Positions 7,246 to 12,296 of a stretch of DNA of 12,296 nt are shown in pieces. The stretch is from assembly GCA_002684605.1 (NCBI GenBank), contig NYVM01000028.1:1-12296 (forward strand), in the 5' to 3' direction. Origin of the DNA: Candidatus Pelagibacterales bacterium (GTDB taxonomy: Bacteria; Pseudomonadota; Alphaproteobacteria; TMED109). Made by a program: the position numbers and the translations under genes. The notes beneath the pieces are model-generated. The model saw only the letters and a program-made list of their open reading frames with translations. It ran no database searches and was not told the DNA's origin. Every line of letters begins with the position of its first letter. The stretch's first letter is position 1.

Positions 7246-8445
7246 ATGATAGACTTTAAAATTCCAGATGAAATAGAAAAATTAAAAGATGCGACGGAAA
7301 AATTTATATTAAATAATGTAATACCTAGAGAAAAAGATCCTAGACAAGACTCTCATGGTCCTCATGACGCACTAAGAACAGAACTTAATAAAGAAGCTAA
7401 ATCATTAGGACTTTTATCGCCGAGCGTCGGTAAAGAATGGGGTGGATTAGGTTTAAATATGAGGGACATGTCTGTAGTATTTGAAGCCTCTGGTTATTCT
7501 TTATTGGGTCCACAAGCAATGAACTGCTCAGCACCTGATGAAGGTAATATGCATATGCTAGAAGTTGTAGCTAATACCGCACAAAAAGAGAAATGGTTAA
7601 GGCCTCTTGCAGAAGCAAAGATTAGATCTTGTTTTTCTATGACTGAGCCAGCACCTGGTGCGGGTTCAGACCCAACTATGCTTCAAACTTTTGCAAAAAA
7701 GACTAGTAAAGGTTGGGTAATCAATGGAGAAAAATGGTTTATTACAGGATTTAATGGCGCTAAATTAAATATAATTATGGCAAGAACATCAGATAAGATT
7801 GAAAAAGGCCATGGTGCGACAATGTTTTTAGTTGATAATGATGATCCAGCTATTATTAAACATAGAACACAAAATTCTATGGAATCTTCTTTTCCTGGAG
7901 GACATTGTGAAATTGAATTTAAGAATTTATTAGTATCAGATGATCAAGTTTTAGGAGAAGTTGGAGAAGGTTATAAATATGCGCAGGTAAGATTAGCTCC
8001 TGCTAGACTAACACATTGTATGAGGTGGCTAGGTGCTGCTAAAAGAGCTCATGATATTGCTACTTCTTATGCTTCTAAAAGACAGGCATTTGGTAAAAGT
8101 ATAGGTGATCATGGAGGTTTAGCTTTTCAACTTGCTGATAGTGAAATTGATATAAAAACGAGTAGATTATTTATATGGAATACAGCATGGCTTTTAGATC
8201 AAGGAGAAGAGGCAAGAAACGAGTCAAGCATGTCTAAAGTATTTTGTTCAGAAGCGGCATTTAGAATTGTAGATCGAGCCATGCAAACATTAGGAGGTAT
8301 GGGAATTACAGATGATACTTTAGTAGAAAGACTATTTAGAGAAATACGCCCGTTTAGAATTTACGATGGGCCTTCTGAAGTTCATAGATGGGCTGTAGCT
8401 AAAAGGTTAATGAAATCTGTTAAAGGTAAAAATGTTCCTTTATAA
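7246..8445 (+). CDS. Acyl-CoA dehydrogenase, ACAD10/11 (LvaC) type
   Basis: FAD-dependent acyl-CoA dehydrogenase of 399 residues with the usual three-domain arrangement. Visible are the flavin-binding CFSMTEPAPGAGSDP (129-143), KWFITG (164-169), LGEVGEGYKYA, RQAFGKSIGDHG (279-290) with the FAD adenine contacts, LGGMGITDDTLVERLFRE (349-366) and RIYDGPSEVHRWAVAKR (371-387). The position of the catalytic Glu in medium-chain enzymes (YEG) is Asp374 (YDG), the form seen in ACAD10/11 and many bacterial homologues. ATG 7246 is chosen over an in-frame TTG at 7231 because the family opens with a sequence like MIDFKIP and GAAAG lies 8 bases upstream; the TTG would overlap the kinase stop by 4 bases. 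Together with the kinase it probably converts a 4-hydroxyacyl-CoA to an enoyl-CoA. Its stop abuts the convergent gene with no gap. Confidence 0.9.
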   Translation: MIDFKIPDEIEKLKDATEKFILNNVIPREKDPRQDSHGPHDALRTELNKEAKSLGLLSPSVGKEWGGLGLNMRDMSVVFEASGYSLLGPQAMNCSAPDEGNMHMLEVVANTAQKEKWLRPLAEAKIRSCFSMTEPAPGAGSDPTMLQTFAKKTSKGWVINGEKWFITGFNGAKLNIIMARTSDKIEKGHGATMFLVDNDDPAIIKHRTQNSMESSFPGGHCEIEFKNLLVSDDQVLGEVGEGYKYAQVRLAPARLTHCMRWLGAAKRAHDIATSYASKRQAFGKSIGDHGGLAFQLADSEIDIKTSRLFIWNTAWLLDQGEEARNESSMSKVFCSEAAFRIVDRAMQTLGGMGITDDTLVERLFREIRPFRIYDGPSEVHRWAVAKRLMKSVKGKNVPL

Positions 8446-9063
8446 TTATACAATATTTTTAGACCTATGAAACTCTATATATTTGGCAGTATCATTAGCT
8501 ACTTCTTCACCAAATAATTTTGATACTATTTCAAAAGACATATCTATACCTGAAGATACTCCAGCAGAAGTAATAATACCGTCATCTACTATTCTTTTAT
8601 CAGTGATGACATTGATAGATTTACTTATTGCTTTTAAAGCATCAATTGCCCCCCAATGAGTAGTAGCCCTCTTTCCATCTAATAGGCCTGCTTTAGCCAA
8701 CAATAACGCTCCAGAACAGATAGAAGAAGTTATTTTTGCATCTATACATATTTTTTTTATCCAATTTAATAAATTCTCATTATTTAATAAAGGTCTTGTA
8801 CCATAACCTCCTGGTATAATTAAGATGTCAATTTTTGGGCTATCATCCAAACTATAATTAGGAATCACTTTTAGTCCTCCAGTTGCTACTATTAAATCTT
8901 TATCCATAGCAATTGTAAATGGATTGAACGGAGCACTGTCATTATTTCTTCTAGAATTTGCTCCTTTAATAGTCCTAGTTCTCGAAAAAACTTCATACGG
9001 ACCAGTAAAATCTAAAACTTCTACATCTTTAAATATTAAAATACCTACATTAATTTTATTCAT
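8446..9063 (-). CDS. DJ-1/PfpI family protein (isonitrile-hydratase-like)
   Basis: A 205-residue class-I glutamine-amidotransferase-like protein of the DJ-1/ThiJ/PfpI superfamily. It shows the N-terminal VGILIFKDVEVLDFTGPYEVF (6-26), with Asp18 and Glu24 at the usual positions, LIIPGGYGTR (81-90), and the nucleophile elbow SICSGALLLAKAGLLDGKRATTHW (114-137) with Cys116 and His136, then TSAGVSSGIDMSF. The LDFTGP opening and ICSGA elbow resemble isonitrile hydratase and the N-terminal half of AraC-type regulators of the GlxA group. There is no helix-turn-helix tail here, so an enzyme is more likely than a regulator. The stop touches the acyl-CoA dehydrogenase stop with no base between, and the gene is divergent from the SDR at 9126. 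Substrate is unknown. Confidence 0.87.
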   Translation of the reverse strand: MNKINVGILIFKDVEVLDFTGPYEVFSRTRTIKGANSRRNNDSAPFNPFTIAMDKDLIVATGGLKVIPNYSLDDSPKIDILIIPGGYGTRPLLNNENLLNWIKKICIDAKITSSICSGALLLAKAGLLDGKRATTHWGAIDALKAISKSINVITDKRIVDDGIITSAGVSSGIDMSFEIVSKLFGEEVANDTAKYIEFHRSKNIV

Positions 9064-9125
9064 TTTAAACCATCCATAACTTTCATACGAATACTATATA
9101 GTTTTTTAAAAAAATGGAATTTTAA

Positions 9126-9875
9126 ATGAATTCAAATACATTATCTAATATGGAAAATATTAATTCTAAAAATGTCTTATTGCTTGGTGCAGCCGACGGA
9201 ATAGGGCTTGCTATAAGTAAAATTTTAGAAAAAAAGAATTATAATGTATATGTAACATCAAGAAAAACATATTCTTCATCTTTAAAAATAAAATATTTTC
9301 AACTAATGGCAACTGAAGAAAAAAGCTGGTTAAAATTCACAAATATATTAGATGAAGAAAATATAGTCTTTGATCTCATAATAAATACGATAGGAATTCT
9401 TCAAGATAAGGAAAATGATGTAATTCCTGAAAAATCTATAAAAAATTTAAATAGTGCTTCTTTTATAAAAAATATTGAGGCTAATACTTTAGCTACAGCT
9501 TTATGTATTAAATATTTAGTTAATTATACATCAAACAAAAAACATGTGGTCATTGCAAATTTAACAGCAAGATTAGGAAGTATAAGCGATAATAATATTG
9601 GCGGATGGATATCATATAGAGCTTCAAAGGCTGCCCAACATATGATTATTAAGACTGCAAGTATAGAGTTTAAGAGAACAAATAAAAATATAATTCTTAT
9701 TGGCTTGCACCCTGGTACAGTACAGACTAAGCTCTCTGACCCTTTTTCTAAGTCCGCTAAAAATATATTTAGCGCACACGAATGTGGCATTAATTTATTA
9801 AAAGTTATTGAAGAACTTGATTTAGATTCGTCCGGAAAAATATATGATTTTTCTGGAAAAATTGTTCCATATTAA
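9126..9875 (+). CDS. SDR family oxidoreductase, CsgA/C-factor-like
   Basis: A 249-residue short-chain dehydrogenase with an intact active site: GAADGIG (21-27) for the nucleotide, INTIG in place of the more common NNAG, Ser152 in ARLGSISDN, and YRASK (Tyr164, Lys168). The block ARLGSISDNNIGGWISYRAS followed by KAAQHMIIKTASIE and LHPGTVQTKLSDPF is typical of the C-factor (CsgA-like) group widely found in proteobacteria, whose substrates are mostly unknown. The ATG at 9126 has GGAA 6 bases upstream; an in-frame ATG at 9150 is a weaker alternative. It lies alone on its strand, divergent from the DJ-1 gene. Its stop codon overlaps the stop of a small minus-strand ORF by 4 bases. Confidence 0.88.
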   Translation: MNSNTLSNMENINSKNVLLLGAADGIGLAISKILEKKNYNVYVTSRKTYSSSLKIKYFQLMATEEKSWLKFTNILDEENIVFDLIINTIGILQDKENDVIPEKSIKNLNSASFIKNIEANTLATALCIKYLVNYTSNKKHVVIANLTARLGSISDNNIGGWISYRASKAAQHMIIKTASIEFKRTNKNIILIGLHPGTVQTKLSDPFSKSAKNIFSAHECGINLLKVIEELDLDSSGKIYDFSGKIVPY

Positions 9876-9958
9876 ATTAGGAATGCTCCTAAAAAGAATG
9901 CACCAATACATAGAACAATGAATGAACCTATATAATATATATCTTTTGAATTATCCAT
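9872..9958 (-). CDS. Possible 28-residue single-span membrane peptide
   Basis: A small minus-strand ORF reading MDNSKDIYY and then a continuous hydrophobic stretch (IGSFIVLCIGAFFLGAFLI) to the stop. This is a polar N-terminus plus one membrane helix of about 19 residues. The ATG at 9958 is preceded by AAAGG at a 7-base spacing, a better ribosome binding site than most neighbours have. An upstream in-frame ATG at 9973 (33 residues) lacks one. It follows the SDR at 10017 by 58 bp on the same strand, so it could be translated from the same transcript. I do not recognise the family. Against it: an AT-rich hairpin overlaps its 3' end, and a short hydrophobic ORF can occur by chance in AT-rich DNA. 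Confidence 0.45.
   Translation of the reverse strand: MDNSKDIYYIGSFIVLCIGAFFLGAFLI
9877..9892. terminator. Weak hairpin between convergent transcripts
   Basis: TTAGGA, a 4-base loop, then TCCTAA form a 6-bp stem just after the stop of the plus-strand SDR and at the 3' end of the minus-strand unit. A run of five A (T on the other strand) precedes it in the minus-strand reading, but no proper U-tract follows on either strand. It could slow polymerase at a convergent boundary; evidence is weak. Confidence 0.22.
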
Positions 9959-10016
9959 AGAGTTACCTTTCATGTTTAATAATTTTACGTAATTTTACTA
10001 TGAATGGATCAATATA

Positions 10017-10733
10017 TTACCAATGCTCTATATCAGGTCTTACTTCTACATCAAAGGACCATGCAGACCTTTCCTGTTTAGCTATATGATAAATTTCATC
10101 AGCTATATCTTTAGGTTGAGTAAATATAATATCTGGCTGATCAATTTGTTTTTTTATTCTAGTTCGTGTCCATGGAGTATTAATAGATGCATCTACCATC
10201 AAATAAGCCACATGAATACCTTGAGGCCCAAAATCTCGAGCAAGAGACTGTGCTAATATCCTTTGAGCTGCCTTTGTAGGAGAAAAATAAGGTGTATTCG
10301 CTATACCTCTTTTAGCTGCAGTATTTCCAGTTACTATAATAACTCCTTTTTTAGCCTTAAGCATATCTGGAATTAAAGCATGCGCTAAATACATAAGAGA
10401 AGTAGTATTTATTCTAAAGTTTTCTTCTAACCATTCTGGCTTACCATCTAATAATGTTTCAAAATTTCCTTTTACTGCATTATGAATTAAAACCTCAGGA
10501 GCGCCCATTTCATTTTTTACTTTAGCGCATACTTCCTTAAGTTTGTCTATATTTGAAACATCACATATGTAGCCTTTTGACCCCTCTAATTCTTTTTCAA
10601 ATCTTTCTAATCTTTCTGCAGATCTAGCTATCATTGCAATCCTGTAACCTTCTTTATAAAATTTCTTAGCTGTATATCCTCCTGTACCTTCACCTAATCC
10701 TGTAATCATGCAAATTGGTTTTTTATTTGTCAT
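10017..10733 (-). CDS. SDR-fold protein with Phe in place of the catalytic Tyr
   Basis: A 238-residue Rossmann protein of the short-chain dehydrogenase superfamily. The nucleotide loop is TGLGEGTGG (11-19), with ARS after strand 2 (36-38), CDVS (57-60), HNAVKGN (84-90) in place of NNAG, and RINTTS (107-112). The active-site stretch reads NTPYFSPTKAAQRILAQSLA. The Lys is Lys154, and the residue four before it is Phe150, not Tyr; a Tyr does sit one residue earlier (149). The following DFGPQGIHVAYLMVD segment matches a subgroup of SDR proteins that I recall as also having Phe or Ala here. A normal dehydrogenase mechanism is therefore doubtful. The ATG is preceded by AGGAGA at good spacing. It is divergent from the Rieske gene with 94 bp (58 bp if the longer start is used) between them. 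Confidence 0.87.
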   Translation of the reverse strand: MTNKKPICMITGLGEGTGGYTAKKFYKEGYRIAMIARSAERLERFEKELEGSKGYICDVSNIDKLKEVCAKVKNEMGAPEVLIHNAVKGNFETLLDGKPEWLEENFRINTTSLMYLAHALIPDMLKAKKGVIIVTGNTAAKRGIANTPYFSPTKAAQRILAQSLARDFGPQGIHVAYLMVDASINTPWTRTRIKKQIDQPDIIFTQPKDIADEIYHIAKQERSAWSFDVEVRPDIEHW

Positions 10734-10754
10734 AATATTCTCCTAAAATAATTA

Positions 10755-10782
10755 ATTACAAACTACAAAAAACTACTATAAT
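10755..10782 (+). promoter_or_regulatory. Candidate sigma-70 promoter for the Rieske oxygenase gene
   Basis: ATTACA (10755-10760, four of six matches to TTGACA) is followed after 16 bases by a perfect TATAAT (10777-10782). Transcription would begin near 10789. This would leave only 2-3 bases before the ATG at 10792 but about 39 bases before the ATG at 10828, so it bears on start choice. TATAAT-like strings are common in DNA this AT-rich, which limits confidence. Confidence 0.4.
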
Positions 10783-10827
10783 TAATAAAAGATGTTTATC
10801 AATAAAGATAAAAAGAGATTGAATACA

Positions 10828-11964
10828 ATGCATAGTCCAATAGATGTTAAAGATAGACTCCAAAAGTTGATAATTCATAAAGAAACTGATTACGCTAAAA
10901 GTATATATAAAAACCCAGTAAAAGAATATATAGATTCAAAAACAGCTATAAATGAAAAAAAAATTATATTTGAAGAATCACCAATATGCATTGGAACTGC
11001 TGCATTAGTGCCAAATAAAGGTGATTGGTTTACAGTCGATATAGGTATTAAATCAATTTTAATAGTAAGAAACAATAAAACTGAAATCAGTGCATATTTA
11101 AATATATGCAGTCATCGTGGAGCAAAATTAGTTGAAGGTAGCGGAACAAAAGCTTATGCATTTAAATGTCCCTACCATTCTTGGATATATAACCTAAACG
11201 GAGAATTAAAGGCTCGACCAAGAGAAAATGCATTTGAAGAAATAAATAAAGATCAATGTTCCTTAAAAAAATTTGAACTAGATAATCATCAAGGTTTTTT
11301 ATGGCTTATCATGAATAAGAAGGCAAAAAATAAGCACTCTTCTAATAAAACTGATTTAAATAAGTTACTCACTAACTATAATTTTAATAAGTATCACCAT
11401 TTTAAATCAATTAAAATAAATCCAAAATTAAATTGGAAGTTAGCGGTAGATACTTTCTTGGAATTATATCATATAGATGAACTTCACACTAAGTCTTTAG
11501 CTCCCATAATAAAAAATGATCTGCAGATATTTGATACTTATGGTAAGAATATAAGAATAATAGGAGCAAGACATTCTGCTGTTAAACTAAATAGAGTTTT
11601 AAAAAACCAAAGAGAGTTTGATATTCATACAATACAACTCCGAATAATATTTCCTAATACTATTTTAGTATGTCATCCTGATCATGTTGAAGTTTGGCAA
11701 ATAGTTCCTAAAAGTGAAGTTGATGAATGTGAAGTATCATTTTCTCTATATACTAAAGAAGCCTTCTCTTCAAAAAGTGCTATTCGTCATTGGAACAATA
11801 ATTTTAATTTGGCTTTAGATGCAGTTGTGAAAGAAGACTTCCCCTTGGGAGAAAACGTTCAGAAAGGTTTTTATGCAGACCCCAAGCGAAAAATTATTTT
11901 TGGAAAAAATGAACCAGCACTTCAACATTTTCATAAACAAATTAAATTAGATCTAAAATTATAG
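10828..11964 (+). CDS. Rieske non-haem iron oxygenase, alpha (catalytic) subunit
   Basis: Hydroxylating or demethylating oxygenase of the aromatic-ring-hydroxylating family, 378 residues with this start. The Rieske cluster ligands are Cys94-Ser-His96-Arg-Gly and Cys114-Pro-Tyr-His117-Ser-Trp, 17 residues apart. The mononuclear iron site is seen in ELYHIDELH (212-220): Glu212 is at the bridging position, with His215 and His220 five apart as in naphthalene dioxygenase, and Asp337 (VVKEDFPLGENVQKG) is the likely third ligand. The ATG at 10828 is preferred because GAGA lies 9 bases upstream and the predicted promoter would leave almost no leader for the ATG at 10792; the longer form adds 12 Lys-rich residues. 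No beta subunit, ferredoxin or reductase gene is nearby in the window, so electrons must come from elsewhere. Substrate cannot be assigned; aromatic, quaternary-amine and sterol-type substrates are all possible in this family. Confidence 0.9.
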   Translation: MHSPIDVKDRLQKLIIHKETDYAKSIYKNPVKEYIDSKTAINEKKIIFEESPICIGTAALVPNKGDWFTVDIGIKSILIVRNNKTEISAYLNICSHRGAKLVEGSGTKAYAFKCPYHSWIYNLNGELKARPRENAFEEINKDQCSLKKFELDNHQGFLWLIMNKKAKNKHSSNKTDLNKLLTNYNFNKYHHFKSIKINPKLNWKLAVDTFLELYHIDELHTKSLAPIIKNDLQIFDTYGKNIRIIGARHSAVKLNRVLKNQREFDIHTIQLRIIFPNTILVCHPDHVEVWQIVPKSEVDECEVSFSLYTKEAFSSKSAIRHWNNNFNLALDAVVKEDFPLGENVQKGFYADPKRKIIFGKNEPALQHFHKQIKLDLKL

Positions 11965-11975
11965 GCCTAAATTAC

Positions 11976-12296
11976 ATGATAAAACATAAATATATAATAT
12001 TAATACTCTTATTTATTTCAGCTAATCAATCCTATGCACAATCTATCGATTATTATGATTTTGAATGTACAGGAGTATTACGCATGCAGAATATATCTAC
12101 TCTCGCTAATTGGGAAATTAATTTTATTAACGCCAATAGAGCTACTCTTAATTTCTTTTATGATAAAAAAAAACGCTCAGCTAATTTAAGAATATCTATT
12201 CAAAATAATAAAGATTTTTATGGTAATGGTAAATGGAGATCTCAAACTGCTCAAGGTGGTAGATTCATAAGACTTAAATATATTGATGCTAATAAA
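11976..12296 (+). CDS. Exported protein of unknown function, N-terminal part, cut by window edge
   Basis: An open frame of 107 codons from ATG 11976 to the window edge with no stop. It begins MIKHKYIILILLFISANQSY-A, a short basic start, a hydrophobic core and a likely signal-peptidase I site after Ala21 (SYA before QS). The mature part is polar, starting DYYDFECTGVLRMQNIS, and has aromatic and Lys/Asn-rich stretches (LNFFYDKKKRS, FYGNGKWRSQ). One Cys at residue 31 is visible. I do not recognise the family; predicted location is periplasm or outside. It starts 11 bp after the Rieske stop on the same strand, so it may be co-transcribed with it. AGG, 10 bases upstream, is the only ribosome-binding hint. 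Confidence 0.7.
   Translation, partial: MIKHKYIILILLFISANQSYAQSIDYYDFECTGVLRMQNISTLANWEINFINANRATLNFFYDKKKRSANLRISIQNNKDFYGNGKWRSQTAQGGRFIRLKYIDANK

Noticed and set aside
8446..9063. Truncated AraC/GlxA-type regulator
   Set aside because: The DJ-1-like domain is complete at the normal length and no helix-turn-helix remnant follows; the next bases are the opposing acyl-CoA dehydrogenase gene.
9524..9790. Minus-strand open frame of 88 codons with hydrophobic stretches
   Set aside because: It lies antisense to the conserved active-site part of the CsgA-like SDR; hydrophobicity follows from that composition.
10023..10256. Plus-strand open frame of 77 codons
   Set aside because: It is antisense to the SDR-fold gene and has no recognisable motif.
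10890..11075. Minus-strand open frame of 61 codons
   Set aside because: It is antisense to the Rieske oxygenase N-terminal region.

Overview
The window is strongly AT-rich (by eye about seven bases in ten are A or T) and very tightly packed. Gene ends abut or overlap by a few bases and most intergenic gaps are under 140 bp. This fits a small-genome, probably marine, bacterium. The N-terminus of HtpG at the left edge has an alphaproteobacterial flavour (FQAEVGKILDIVAHSLYSEK, then DACDKLRY), so an AT-rich alphaproteobacterium is my best guess. No rRNA, tRNA, CRISPR array, transposase, transporter or recognisable transcription factor is visible.

Layout. (1) 1-608, minus: start of the chaperone gene htpG, with a heat-shock-type promoter upstream. 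(2) 745-3028, plus: two different enolase-superfamily (mandelate racemase type) enzymes in tandem, one base apart. (3) 3074-3753, plus: a TenA/thiaminase-II family gene broken by a one-base deletion and an in-frame TAG. (4) 3757-5313, minus: a cytoplasmic gamma-glutamyltransferase-family Ntn hydrolase. (5) 5392-8445, plus: a three-gene run of SDR, APH-type kinase and acyl-CoA dehydrogenase. The last two look like the split form of the ACAD10/ACAD11 or LvaA/LvaC pair that handles 4-hydroxyacyl-CoA. (6) 8446-9063, minus: DJ-1/PfpI family protein. (7) 9126-9875, plus: CsgA/C-factor-like SDR. (8) 9872-10733, minus: an SDR with Phe in place of the catalytic Tyr, followed by a possible 28-residue membrane peptide. 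(9) 10828-11964, plus: Rieske non-haem iron oxygenase alpha subunit, then the start of an exported protein of unknown function (11976 to the right edge).

Taken together, most of the window is a patchwork of short catabolic units: acid-sugar dehydratase-like enolases, an amidohydrolase-like GGT, hydroxyacyl-CoA kinase plus dehydrogenase, a Rieske oxygenase and three SDRs. Orientation changes several times, so this is not one operon. The best supported functional unit is the SDR-kinase-ACAD run. Substrates cannot be read from the sequence. Several enzymes carry changed catalytic residues (SDR Lys to Thr, SDR Tyr to Phe, enolase dyad Asp to Ser, GGT substrate-pocket changes). They may therefore do chemistry different from their family names.
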